This document shows, one piece after another, positions 10,993 to 19,779 of a DNA stretch of 64,000 nucleotides. Position 1 is the stretch's first letter. Each line of letters starts with the position of its first letter. Made by a program: the position numbers and the translations under genes. A model generated the notes under the pieces. The model was not told the DNA's origin. It did not search any database and saw only the letters and a program-made list of their open reading frames with translations. Source of the stretch: an uncultured Alphaproteobacteria bacterium (GTDB lineage: Bacteria; Pseudomonadota; Alphaproteobacteria; HIMB59); NCBI GenBank assembly GCA_902613185.1, contig CACMGP010000003.1, positions 1 through 64,000 on the forward strand, given 5' to 3'.

Positions 10993-11664
10993 ATGAATAA
11001 GTCATCATTAACATTTGTATTTATAGGAATTTCTATTTTAACCTTTATCTTAGGTTCATGGCAACTTTACCGACTAAATTGGAAAAATGATTTAATGGAC
11101 AATATACGTAATTCAATCCTCAATCCCTCTTTGTTTTCTGGTGATCTAAACTACAATAATTTAGTTTCAGTAAAATTAGATGATAATTATACAATATTAA
11201 ATAAACCAATTTATTTGGAGTCAAAAACATTTAAAGGAAAACCAGGTTATCACCTAATACTCCCGGTAAAATATAAAAATAGTATGTATAGTGTCATCAA
11301 TTTTGGATGGGTTTTAGACAAAGACTTTGATCAAGTTCAAAATATCATTCAAAGATATCAATCTATAGACAACCCTAAGGTATACATAAGAGATTTCAAT
11401 TCAGATAAATCTTTTTTTACTCCAGAAAATGATTTGTCCAATAATACTTGGTACTCTGTTAATAAAACTGATTTTAATCAATTTTATCAATATGCATTCC
11501 TATCCAAATATTATTTTGTTCTTCTAGATGATAGGGTATCTAAATATACCTTTAATCCTCTTGTATTTTTGAGAAATAATCATTTGAATTATTCAATAAC
11601 TTGGTTTTTGCTTAGCTTGTCAAGTATCGTTATGCTGTTAATTATAAGAAGGAAATATGAATAA
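10993..11664 (+). CDS. surf1: Surf1-family cytochrome oxidase assembly protein
   Basis: A 223-residue protein with one helix at each end and a periplasmic domain between, the usual Surf1 topology. The N-terminal LGSWQLYRLNWK matches the family's LG-WQ-RL-WK block, and GYHLILPV and a VINFGWV segment match the middle blocks. Surf1 helps insert haem a into subunit I. It overlaps the next gene (peptidase M32) by 8 nt. The C-terminal half is more divergent than the N-terminal half. Confidence 0.88.
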   Translation: MNKSSLTFVFIGISILTFILGSWQLYRLNWKNDLMDNIRNSILNPSLFSGDLNYNNLVSVKLDDNYTILNKPIYLESKTFKGKPGYHLILPVKYKNSMYSVINFGWVLDKDFDQVQNIIQRYQSIDNPKVYIRDFNSDKSFFTPENDLSNNTWYSVNKTDFNQFYQYAFLSKYYFVLLDDRVSKYTFNPLVFLRNNHLNYSITWFLLSLSSIVMLLIIRRKYE

Positions 11665-13096
11665 ACTTAAAGAGTATTTTAAAAGCTACTATGTGTTGAA
11701 TGACGTCAGTGGTCTTTTATTTTGGGATAACGCAACTAATTTACCAAAAAAAAGTATTGAGTCTAGATCAGAGCAAATGTCTATTTTATCTAACTTTACA
11801 GACAGAATATTTAGAAGTGAAGATATTCAAGAAGAAATTCAAAAAGCTGAAAATACAAAATTAAGCGAAGCAGATATTATGTCTTTAAAACTAATGAAGA
11901 GTATTATCGTCAAAGAAAATGCTATTGACCCAGATTTGAAATCTCTACTGATAAAAAAAAAACTAACTTGTGAGCACTTATGGAGAGAGGCTAGATCAAA
12001 AAATGACTCTTCTATAATTGAAAAAGATTTCAATGATCTATTAGATTTAGTGCATGAGGAAGCGAGTCAATTAGCTAAGGCCACTAATCTATCACCCTAT
12101 GACTCATTAATTTCAAAATATGATATGGATTATGATTCATCAAAGATCGACCAAGTTTTTTTAGTAATTGAGAGAGAAATAATACCTAAATATTTGGATA
12201 TTAAAAAAATTAAATCGCCCCATGTTTATAAATCAAATATTTCAGACTCAGAAATATTAAAAATGATAAAAGTAAAATTAAAACAGCTAAACTTCGATTT
12301 TGATAGAGGTAGAATTGATCAATCTCATCACCCTTTTTGTGGAGGAGCTACAAATGATGTAAGAATAACAACCAGGTTTGAAGACAATATATTAGAGTCC
12401 TTATCAGCATTATTTCACGAGACAGGCCATGGGGTTTATGAACAGAATCGACCTAATCAATATCTTTATGAGCCATTGGGTCAATCCCGTAGTTTAAGTG
12501 TCCATGAAAGCCAATCTCTTTTTTTTGAAAATCATATCTTTAAATCAAAAGTTTATTTTAACATCATAAACAATATTTTTGATAACTCTAAAGATTTGGA
12601 AAAATCATTTTTAGAGCACTATCATACTGTTAGAGTTAATCCTATAAGGGTTAGTGCTGATGAATTTTCTTACCCGATCCATGTTTACATCAGGTATAAA
12701 ATTGAAAAAGAGATATTTAAAAATAAAATTAAATTTAAAGATATAAAAAATTTATGGAATGAAAACTATTTAAATAATTTGTCAATCAATCTAATTTCAG
12801 AAACAGAGGGGGTTCTCCAAGATATTCATTGGTATGAGGGTATATTTGGTTATTTCCCTACTTATGCACTTGGTGCTATGATAGCCTCACAAATTAAATT
12901 TAATTGCCCTTTATTTGATATTTTTTTAGGCAACCCTAATGAAGAAAATATAAATAACTTAATCATTTGGTTGAATACTAATATCCATCAAAAAGCTTCT
13001 TTGTATTCATCTGATGAAATGTTACAAAGCATTTCTGGTGAGAATTTAAACCCAAAATTTTATTTAGATCATTTGGTAGATAGATTTATTCAATGA
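11657..13096 (+). CDS. M32-family metallocarboxypeptidase
   Basis: A 479-residue, mostly helical zinc peptidase. The active site HETGH is at about 254-258, preceded by the family block HHPFCGGATNDVRITTR, and the downstream metal ligand Glu lies in the SLSVHESQSLFFEN region. It removes C-terminal residues from peptides with broad specificity. It lies between surf1 and thrC with short overlaps on both sides (4 nt with thrC). Peptide recycling is a reasonable role, but no specific substrate is indicated. Confidence 0.9.
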   Translation: MNKLKEYFKSYYVLNDVSGLLFWDNATNLPKKSIESRSEQMSILSNFTDRIFRSEDIQEEIQKAENTKLSEADIMSLKLMKSIIVKENAIDPDLKSLLIKKKLTCEHLWREARSKNDSSIIEKDFNDLLDLVHEEASQLAKATNLSPYDSLISKYDMDYDSSKIDQVFLVIEREIIPKYLDIKKIKSPHVYKSNISDSEILKMIKVKLKQLNFDFDRGRIDQSHHPFCGGATNDVRITTRFEDNILESLSALFHETGHGVYEQNRPNQYLYEPLGQSRSLSVHESQSLFFENHIFKSKVYFNIINNIFDNSKDLEKSFLEHYHTVRVNPIRVSADEFSYPIHVYIRYKIEKEIFKNKIKFKDIKNLWNENYLNNLSINLISETEGVLQDIHWYEGIFGYFPTYALGAMIASQIKFNCPLFDIFLGNPNEENINNLIIWLNTNIHQKASLYSSDEMLQSISGENLNPKFYLDHLVDRFIQ

Positions 13097-14445
13097 AATA
13101 TATAAGCACAAGAGATGATAAAAAAGAGTACTCTGCTGAGCAGGTACTGAATTTCGGTCTAGCACCAGATGGAGGTCTATTTATTCCAATTGAAATTCCA
13201 AAATTTAGTAACAATCAAATAAACGCACTAAAAGGAAAAAATTATTTTGAAATAGCAAATTTCATTTTAACCCCTTTTTTATCAGATTTATTTGATGCCC
13301 CAACAATTAAAAAGATTATCGAGGAGGCTTATAGTAAATTTGATAAAGAAATTGTTACAATATCAAACATAGGTGACAACGATCTATTGAATTTATTTCA
13401 TGGTCCGACACTAGCTTTTAAAGATTACGCTATGTGTTTGTTAGCTAAGATATATGAATACTATTTAAAGAAACTTGATAGAAAATTAGTAGTTATTGGA
13501 GCAACTTCTGGCGATACCGGTTCTGCTGCAATTCAAGCCTTTAAAGATATTGAAAATATTAGTATTTTTATTTTGCATCCTCATAACTCCACATCTCTCT
13601 TCCAAAGAAAACAAATGACAACTAGTGGTGGTAAAAATGTCTTTAATATTGCCCTAAATGGAAGTTTTGATGATTGTCAAAATTTAGTAAAAAAACTTTT
13701 TAGAGATAAAGATATAAATAATAAATATAGCTTTACTGCAGTGAATTCAATTAATTGGTTTAGGGTGTTACCACAATCAATTTATTATGCATGGTCATAT
13801 CTTAATCATAATAATGATAATTTTGTTGTACCAAGTGGTAATTTTGGAAATATATATTCTGCTCATTTGCTAAAGTCAATGGGATTTCCAATAAATAAAT
13901 TAATTGTTGCGACAAATGAGAATAACATTTTACATCGAATCATAAGCAATAATGATCTACATCTCTACAATGTTGTAAAAACTAATAGCCCTAGCATGGA
14001 TATAACAATATCAAGTAATTTTGAAAGACTTTTAGCAGAGCTTCTTGGACCAGGAGCAACAAATGAGCTTTTTCAAAATATACAAAACAATGAACATAAT
14101 AAAAAATTAGAAAGTTCTGTTCATAAGTCATTATCTGAGAAATTTTTATCTGAGAGTGCAACTTCTAAAGAGGTTGAAAATCAAATTAAAATTACATATG
14201 AAAATTACAAAATTTTATTAGACCCTCATACAGCTGTTGGCATAGTATGTGCGGAAAAATTAAATTTAAAAAAAGCAATGTGTCTTGCTTGCGCCCATCC
14301 AATAAAATTTCAGGAAACTGTCGAAAATTCAGTAGGTAACGATATAAAATATGATAAAAACATAGAGTTTCTTAATGATGAAAAATTTGCAATTTTAGAT
14401 AATAATTATAAGGATCTAGGAGAATATATTGAAGCACATGCCTAA
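13093..14445 (+). CDS. thrC: Threonine synthase
   Basis: A 450-residue PLP enzyme. The PLP lysine is in FHGPTLAFKDYAM, and the GATSGDTGSAA and VPSGNFGN phosphate-binding loops are intact. The N-terminal block MKYISTRDDK and ALAPDGGLF-like FGLAPDGGLFIP are typical of the long, bacterial type of the enzyme. It converts phosphohomoserine to threonine; thrB is nearby at 16.1-17.0 kb on the other strand. The start ATG overlaps the peptidase stop. Confidence 0.96.
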   Translation: MKYISTRDDKKEYSAEQVLNFGLAPDGGLFIPIEIPKFSNNQINALKGKNYFEIANFILTPFLSDLFDAPTIKKIIEEAYSKFDKEIVTISNIGDNDLLNLFHGPTLAFKDYAMCLLAKIYEYYLKKLDRKLVVIGATSGDTGSAAIQAFKDIENISIFILHPHNSTSLFQRKQMTTSGGKNVFNIALNGSFDDCQNLVKKLFRDKDINNKYSFTAVNSINWFRVLPQSIYYAWSYLNHNNDNFVVPSGNFGNIYSAHLLKSMGFPINKLIVATNENNILHRIISNNDLHLYNVVKTNSPSMDITISSNFERLLAELLGPGATNELFQNIQNNEHNKKLESSVHKSLSEKFLSESATSKEVENQIKITYENYKILLDPHTAVGIVCAEKLNLKKAMCLACAHPIKFQETVENSVGNDIKYDKNIEFLNDEKFAILDNNYKDLGEYIEAHA

Positions 14446-15691
14446 TATTCATAAGCTTAAAAATGGAATGACCTTGATAACAGATTATGTAAACACTGTA
14501 GAAACAGTAAGTGTAGGAATGTGGAACAAGGTCGGGGCAAGAAATGAGCGAAAAGAAATCAATGGTGTTGCTCACTTATTAGAGCACATGGCATTCAAAG
14601 GAACAAAAAATAGATCAGCTGCTCAAATAGCAAAAGAGGTTGAGCTAGTAGGTAATTCTCACAATGCCTATACCTCAAGAGAAATAACTGCTTATTATAT
14701 GAGTGGTTTAAAGGAAAATGTTGAACTATCTATAGACGTAATTAGCGATATATTGCAGTTCTCAACTTTTGACTCTAAGGAACTCGATAAAGAGAGAGGA
14801 GTCATATTACAAGAGATTGGAATGTATGCTGACGAGCCAGATAGTATTGTTGCTGATAAATTCGACGAGTTAGCTTACCCGGACCAACCCATGGGTAGGT
14901 CAATTTTAGGTACGGCTGAAATTATAAAGTCCATATCAAGGGATGAAGTAGAAGGTTTTATGAAAGGTTTCTATAACCCAAAAAAAATGGTGTTTTCTGT
15001 ATCAGGAAATTTTGAAGAGGACAAAATAATTAAACTTGTTGAGGATAAATTCCAAAATCTCCCTCTTGGGGACGACGATTATATTCCAAAATCTTCTTAT
15101 GTTGGTGGAGAATACCGGCAAGAGAAAAATTTAGAACAGGTAAAGTTATTACTAGGTTTTGAAGGTGTAGACATTCATTCAGACCTTTACTATGCAACAA
15201 GGGTTTATTCAACACTTCTCGGCTCTGGTATGTCTTCAAGATTATTTCAAGAAATTCGAGAAAAAAGAGGTTTAGTCTATAGCATATACAGTAGTGGTGA
15301 TTTCTTTTCTGACTCAGGCATTTTTTATGTCTATGCTGGCACAGGCCATAAGGAAGTAAAAGAATTAATACCCGTACTTTGCGATCAATTAAATATTAAT
15401 GCTAATACTTTTACACAGGAGGAATTAACGAAGACTAAAGCTAAATTTAAAGTAGGAATTCTAAAAGGAGAGGAAAGTATCTCAACAAGATGTAGATCTA
15501 ATGCTTCTAGTTATTTAATGCACAATAAGGTTAGATCTCCCGAGGAATTTATTTCAAAAATTGACTCTGTACAATTAGAGGACCTTGAAAAAGCAAGAAA
15601 AAAAATACTAGACTCAAATTTAACTCTCTCATCAATAGGACCTATTGATAACCTTGAAACAGCTGAACTAGTTAAACGAAGACTCAGTTAG
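14429..15691 (+). CDS. M16-family zinc protease (mitochondrial processing peptidase-like)
   Basis: A 420-residue pitrilysin-type protease with the inverted zinc motif HLLEH at about 49-53 and the distal Glu in the ERGVILQEIGM region. Alphaproteobacterial members next to thrC are the bacterial relatives of the mitochondrial processing peptidase beta subunit. The TTG at 14429 has AGGAG 6 nt upstream, which favours it over the ATG at 14438; both overlap thrC. It meets rnhA tail to tail with a 24-nt overlap. Confidence 0.92.
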   Translation: MKHMPNIHKLKNGMTLITDYVNTVETVSVGMWNKVGARNERKEINGVAHLLEHMAFKGTKNRSAAQIAKEVELVGNSHNAYTSREITAYYMSGLKENVELSIDVISDILQFSTFDSKELDKERGVILQEIGMYADEPDSIVADKFDELAYPDQPMGRSILGTAEIIKSISRDEVEGFMKGFYNPKKMVFSVSGNFEEDKIIKLVEDKFQNLPLGDDDYIPKSSYVGGEYRQEKNLEQVKLLLGFEGVDIHSDLYYATRVYSTLLGSGMSSRLFQEIREKRGLVYSIYSSGDFFSDSGIFYVYAGTGHKEVKELIPVLCDQLNINANTFTQEELTKTKAKFKVGILKGEESISTRCRSNASSYLMHNKVRSPEEFISKIDSVQLEDLEKARKKILDSNLTLSSIGPIDNLETAELVKRRLS

Positions 15692-16111
15692 AGTTTCTGC
15701 TGCTTTTCTAGCAAGTGTATCAACTTGGTTATTGAATTCATCGATATTATGTGCCTTTACCCAACTCCAATTAATATTTTTACTAAGGTTTAATTTATCT
15801 AATCGTTCCCAAAGCTCTTTATTTTTAACTGGCTGATTTTTTGACGTTTTCCAATTATTTTTTTTCCAATTTATTATCCATGTTGTTATACCCTGTTTAA
15901 CATAATTGCTATCTGTGTTAATTGAAATGTCTCTAAATTCTTTTAAAAACTCTAGTGCTTTAATAACAGCAACTAGTTCCATTTGATTATTTGTGGTGTT
16001 AAGTTCGAAACCAGTTCTGTAGCAAATATTCCTATCTCCCACAATCAAAAATGCCCATCCTCCTTTACCAGGATTTCCTAGACAAGAACCATCTGTATAG
16101 ACACTAATCAA
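15668..16111 (-). CDS. rnhA: Ribonuclease HI
   Basis: A 147-residue enzyme that cleaves RNA in RNA-DNA hybrids. The catalytic carboxylates lie in YTDGSCLGNPG, NNQMEL, NTDSNYV and the C-terminal NNQVDTLAR block. The start is a TTG at 16111 that overlaps the thrB stop as TTGA; no later start would keep the first catalytic Asp. RNase HII is also in the window. thrB-rnhA adjacency is usual in Alphaproteobacteria. Confidence 0.95.
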   Translation of the reverse strand: MISVYTDGSCLGNPGKGGWAFLIVGDRNICYRTGFELNTTNNQMELVAVIKALEFLKEFRDISINTDSNYVKQGITTWIINWKKNNWKTSKNQPVKNKELWERLDKLNLSKNINWSWVKAHNIDEFNNQVDTLARKAAETLTESSFN

Positions 16112-17049
16112 AAAAAGTCCTGTATATTTTTCTTTTCATGAAATTTAAAAATTTCAAAAAATTCTAGAGGATTTTTATGTTTTACATCTCCTTCAATATT
16201 AAAATGCAAGTCATAAAGTCTTGTTAAGAAAAAACGTATAGCACTTACCTTTAAATAAAAGTTTAATTTATCTTTTTCCTCAATTTTTAATTCAAAGTTT
16301 TGCGTGTAAGATGATAGAAAATTTAAATAATCATTTTCTGAAAATTTATTGTTTTTAAAAAACCAAGCATTAACAAGAGTAGCAAAATCATAAATTACAG
16401 TATCAGTACAAGAAAAAAAGAAATCTATAAAACCTGAAACATGGTTATTTAAAAAAAATATATTGTCTTTAAATAAATCAGCATGAATATTAACTTGTCT
16501 TAAATTATATGGAAACTTATCTTGAAGGTAATCAATATTTTTAAGAATATATTTATACTCTTCAGTATAAATCTTAGGGTTAACATTAGAAAACTTTTCG
16601 GTGATGTATTTCCAAGTAGGTAGTAACATCATATTTTTTCTGAAAAGTTTTGAACTATTTCCAGCTTGATGTAAATCTGCTATCGATTTTCCTAATGATT
16701 TTAATTGTTGATTATTTATATCTTTTAAAGGTCTACCTTCAACAAAAGTATATATGCAGCATGGTTTCCCTTTAATTTTAAATAAGTTTTTATTGTCTAT
16801 AGTTACACTTAACGGACATGAAATATTGTTATCGTAAAATAATTTCATAAGATTGTTGAAATATGGTAAGTCAACTTCTTTAGTTCTTTTTTCAAAAATA
16901 GTTAATATATATTTTTTAGAGTCAGTCAAATTTACTAAATAATTTGTATTTTCTACTCCCTCTTTTATACCTTCAAGAATCTCAATTTCTCCGAGGGGTC
17001 TAAATAATTCTTGGGCATCTTTATAAGTTACTGATGTATAAACTGCCAT
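16108..17049 (-). CDS. thrB: Homoserine kinase (ThrB, APH-type fold)
   Basis: A 313-residue kinase of the aminoglycoside phosphotransferase-like type. The catalytic loop appears as NIHADLFKDNIFF and the metal-binding block as GFIDFFFSC, with the N-terminal GIKEGVENTNYLV block that marks this homoserine kinase family. It makes phosphohomoserine, the substrate of ThrC, encoded 1.7 kb away on the other strand. ispH, which often precedes thrB in relatives, is not here. Confidence 0.93.
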   Translation of the reverse strand: MAVYTSVTYKDAQELFRPLGEIEILEGIKEGVENTNYLVNLTDSKKYILTIFEKRTKEVDLPYFNNLMKLFYDNNISCPLSVTIDNKNLFKIKGKPCCIYTFVEGRPLKDINNQQLKSLGKSIADLHQAGNSSKLFRKNMMLLPTWKYITEKFSNVNPKIYTEEYKYILKNIDYLQDKFPYNLRQVNIHADLFKDNIFFLNNHVSGFIDFFFSCTDTVIYDFATLVNAWFFKNNKFSENDYLNFLSSYTQNFELKIEEKDKLNFYLKVSAIRFFLTRLYDLHFNIEGDVKHKNPLEFFEIFKFHEKKNIQDFF

Positions 17050-17100
17050 TTTATTTTTTTATTTTTTAATTAATGTATATATGATGCATAATATCCAACA

Positions 17101-17571
17101 ATGAAAAATTATAAATTTATAATATGTTTAATATTAACTTTTTTTTTAGTTTCTTGTTCAATATCAAATCCTTTAAAAAAAGAATTAAAAGTAAGCAATA
17201 AAGATTGTCCTCAATCTCTAATTTTATATGAAGCAAGATCTATTACCTTGGATAATGCCAATATAGAACTACAAAATAACTATAATCTTAGTTGTTATTT
17301 ATTGATAGATAAGAGTAAGGTTGAGATTTCTACTAACTACAAAATAAATGTACGTTTGTCTGAGGAAGAAAAAAAAACTTATGTAGTTGATTTTATGATT
17401 TTTGTCACAAACCTAAGTGAGGATATTAAAATAGCTGAATTTCAATACTCAAAAGATCTCAAAATTGATAGGGAGGGTTATACATGGCAAAATTTTGATT
17501 TAAATGAAAAAATTCAAATTGATTTAGATACTTATGATGAAGGTATAAAAATATTTTACGCTATTAATTGA
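17101..17571 (+). CDS. Small lipoprotein, conserved in Alphaproteobacteria, function unknown
   Basis: A 156-residue protein with a lipoprotein signal peptide ending in a lipobox LVSC (Cys at about 19). The mature part has DCPQSLILYEARSIT, a later LSCYL, and a mixed beta pattern, resembling an alphaproteobacterial lipoprotein family with a CP-x-IL-DA start and a GSCRY-like middle motif. That resemblance is from memory and no function is known to me. It has its own 51-bp upstream gap, diverges from thrB, and overlaps the end of atpF by 8 nt tail to tail. Confidence 0.75.
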   Translation: MKNYKFIICLILTFFLVSCSISNPLKKELKVSNKDCPQSLILYEARSITLDNANIELQNNYNLSCYLLIDKSKVEISTNYKINVRLSEEEKKTYVVDFMIFVTNLSEDIKIAEFQYSKDLKIDREGYTWQNFDLNEKIQIDLDTYDEGIKIFYAIN

Positions 17572-18049
17572 CTGATTTTAAATCAGATACACTTTTAATT
17601 ATTATTCTAGATCTATTGTCTTCTGAAAGATTAGAAAAATAATTTTCAATAATTTTATTTAATTCTATTGAGGCCTGACTTTTTATTGATTGAATTGCAG
17701 ATAATTCAATTTGTTTAATTCGATCTAGGGAATTTTTTTCTTTTGATTTAATGGTTTGATTAGTTTTCTCTATAATATTTTTAGAAATAGACTCAGCTTG
17801 TGACCTTGCGTTAGATATAATGTCATCCACTTTATTAGATAAATCTTTAGTTTGTTTTTCTGCATCTTTGAATTTTTCTTCTGCTTTATTATAAGTTTCT
17901 AAGGAATTATTAATATTGAGCTTAATTTCTTCAATTTTTGAGTCAATACCACCAATCATCATGCTTTTGAAAGGCTTGATCATGAGAATAACAAAAGTAA
18001 TAAAAGAAATTAATAACCAGAACTTAGGATCTTGAAATAAATAGCTCAT
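17564..18049 (-). CDS. atpF: ATP synthase F0 subunit b
   Basis: A 161-residue protein with one N-terminal helix and a long charged coiled coil, the stator stalk of the F0 sector. The membrane part begins FQDPKFWLLISF. It follows subunit b' with a TAATG overlap. Alphaproteobacteria carry two diverged b-type genes, as here. It is the last gene of the F0 cluster and meets the small lipoprotein gene tail to tail. Confidence 0.93.
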   Translation of the reverse strand: MSYLFQDPKFWLLISFITFVILMIKPFKSMMIGGIDSKIEEIKLNINNSLETYNKAEEKFKDAEKQTKDLSNKVDDIISNARSQAESISKNIIEKTNQTIKSKEKNSLDRIKQIELSAIQSIKSQASIELNKIIENYFSNLSEDNRSRIIIKSVSDLKSVN

Positions 18050-18507
18050 TAAAGATTGATATTACCCTTTTCTATGTTAGTTACTTTTGACAAAAAATTA
18101 GTTGCTGAGTCTTTAAGTTGATCGTTTAGTTCAGATATCGCAGTATCCTTTTCTTTCGCGACTCTTTCCTCAGTTTGTTTGATTTCATGTTGGATCTTTA
18201 CTTCCGTAGCTTTGATTAAGTCTTCACTTTCTTTTAAAGCTTTATCTTTGGCATCATTAATAATTTGTGATGCTTGGTTCTTCGCCTCAGTAAGTTTTGC
18301 TTCGTAGTTTTCAATTATTGACTCAGCTTTTTTGATTAATTCATCTTGTTTTGAGATATGTGATTTTACAAAATCATCTCTTTGATTCAAAAAAGCTCTA
18401 ATTTTAGGAAGTGTTATATATGTCAATACTGTAAATAGTATTACAAAAAAAACACCCAGCCAAAAAAGCTGAGATATAAAAAACTCTACTTGCTCTAATT
18501 GAGGCAT
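18049..18507 (-). CDS. atpF2: ATP synthase F0 subunit b'
   Basis: A 152-residue protein with the same plan as subunit b: one membrane helix (about 12-32, with LPKIRAFL just after) and a coiled coil rich in Lys, Glu and Ala. The order c, b', b is the standard alphaproteobacterial F0 order. It forms a heterodimeric stator with AtpF. Confidence 0.93.
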   Translation of the reverse strand: MPQLEQVEFFISQLFWLGVFFVILFTVLTYITLPKIRAFLNQRDDFVKSHISKQDELIKKAESIIENYEAKLTEAKNQASQIINDAKDKALKESEDLIKATEVKIQHEIKQTEERVAKEKDTAISELNDQLKDSATNFLSKVTNIEKGNINL

Positions 18508-18524
18508 CCGTTAGTCAGTCCCTG

Positions 18525-18752
18525 TTAAGAAAACAGAATTACTAATGCTATAACCAATGCAAATAAAGCAATAGCTTCAACTAGGGCAAAACCTAACATT
18601 GTCATGGTAAAAACTTCGTTTCTTGCAGCTGGATTTCTTCCAACAGCAGTAATAAAAGCTGCAAAAACATTGCCAATACCAATTCCAGCACCGATCACGC
18701 CGATCACTGCTAAACCTGCACCCAAGTATTTTAGTCCTTCAACTAGTTCCAT
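18525..18752 (-). CDS. atpE: ATP synthase F0 subunit c
   Basis: A 75-residue hairpin of two helices. The first contains the GIGIGN glycine pattern, the loop is GRNPAARNE, and the second helix holds the ion-binding Glu in FALVEAIALF. The lack of the extra Gln/Ser/Thr ligands used for sodium suggests a proton-driven ring. It has the strongest ribosome binding site seen in the window, as expected for a subunit needed in many copies. Confidence 0.97.
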   Translation of the reverse strand: MELVEGLKYLGAGLAVIGVIGAGIGIGNVFAAFITAVGRNPAARNEVFTMTMLGFALVEAIALFALVIALVILFS

Positions 18753-18756
18753 ATTT

Positions 18757-18764
18757 ACCTCCTT
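18757..18764 (-). promoter_or_regulatory. Strong ribosome binding site of atpE
   Basis: On the minus strand AAGGAGGT ends 4 nt before the atpE ATG. It is a full match to the anti-Shine-Dalgarno core. The c subunit is needed at about ten or more copies per complex, so a strong site here fits translational tuning within the F0 cluster. Confidence 0.8.
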
Positions 18765-18772
18765 ATGTTCAT

Positions 18773-19525
18773 CTAGTGTAAGTGTAAAGCGTCGTTAATA
18801 TACAAACATGTTAATATTGCAAAAACATATGCTTGCAAAAATGCAATTAATATTTCTAATCCTGTTAAAGCTATTATGAATACTAATGGCAAAATTCCAA
18901 AAAAACCTAGTGCAGAGACAAACCCTGCAAAAACTTTTAGTAAAGTATGACCAGCAAGCATGTTAGCAAAAAGTCTAACAGATAAGCTTATTGGTCTAGA
19001 GAGATAAGATATAATTTCAATTGGTATCAATAAAGGAAGCATATATACGGGCAAGCCAGGGATAACAAAAAAGCTAAAAAATTTTACGCCATGTTTTACA
19101 AATCCCAAAACAGTAACAAAAATAAACACACCCATTGCAAGAGCTAAAGTCACTATGATATGGCTAGTAAAAGTAAAGCTGTAAGGAATCATACCAAAAA
19201 GATTTCCAAATAAAATGAACATGAACAAAGTAAAAACTAAAGGAAAATATTTTTTGCCCTCTTTACCCACAGTGTCTGCTAATAAACTATTTATAAAATT
19301 AAAACCAAGCTCAGCTGCAACTTGCATTCTAGTCGGGTAAAGATCACTTACAGAGTTTGTTTTTTTTGCTTTAAAAAAAGGCGCTGTAAAAAAAATTAAA
19401 ATAAACGCTGTTGTAATAGTCATCCATAGAGCAGAATTAGTAAAAGAGATATCAAAACCTAGAAAGTTAATGTCAACAATGGGTTGTATTTCAAACTGTT
19501 TGAGAGGACTCTCACCCTTAGCCAT
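18773..19525 (-). CDS. atpB: ATP synthase F0 subunit a
   Basis: A 250-residue membrane subunit. The essential Arg is in LSVRLFANMLAGH, and the C-terminal block has ALTGLEILIAFLQAYVFAIL. It forms the proton half-channels against the c ring. It lies between atpI and atpE with gaps of 17 and 20 bp. Confidence 0.97.
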   Translation of the reverse strand: MAKGESPLKQFEIQPIVDINFLGFDISFTNSALWMTITTAFILIFFTAPFFKAKKTNSVSDLYPTRMQVAAELGFNFINSLLADTVGKEGKKYFPLVFTLFMFILFGNLFGMIPYSFTFTSHIIVTLALAMGVFIFVTVLGFVKHGVKFFSFFVIPGLPVYMLPLLIPIEIISYLSRPISLSVRLFANMLAGHTLLKVFAGFVSALGFFGILPLVFIIALTGLEILIAFLQAYVFAILTCLYINDALHLH

Positions 19526-19542
19526 GTGGTAATAAAACAGAT

Positions 19543-19779
19543 TTATTTAGAGTTTTCTATGCGACGTATAAGCCTGTAAATATTCAATAAACCTGCAAAA
19601 AAACCAAGTATTATCAACGTTATTAAACCAATAGGCTTGCTGTCAAACATCTTATCAATCAACAATCCAATAACAACGGAAACAATTAAAGCGCCTAGTA
19701 ATTCAGTTGAGATTCTATAAGCAAAGCTAAGACCTTGCATTCTTGGCTTTTTATTATCATTTTCTTCTTCATTTGCCAT
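19543..19779 (-). CDS. atpI: AtpI-like ATP synthase assembly protein
   Basis: A 78-residue protein with a charged N-terminus and two membrane helices (about 29-43 and 53-69). Its position ahead of atpB and its two-helix form fit the AtpI/Mg2+-uptake-related family. Its ATG overlaps the smc stop by one base (TAATG), so the F0 cluster is translationally coupled to smc. Confidence 0.82.
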   Translation of the reverse strand: MANEEENDNKKPRMQGLSFAYRISTELLGALIVSVVIGLLIDKMFDSKPIGLITLIILGFFAGLLNIYRLIRRIENSK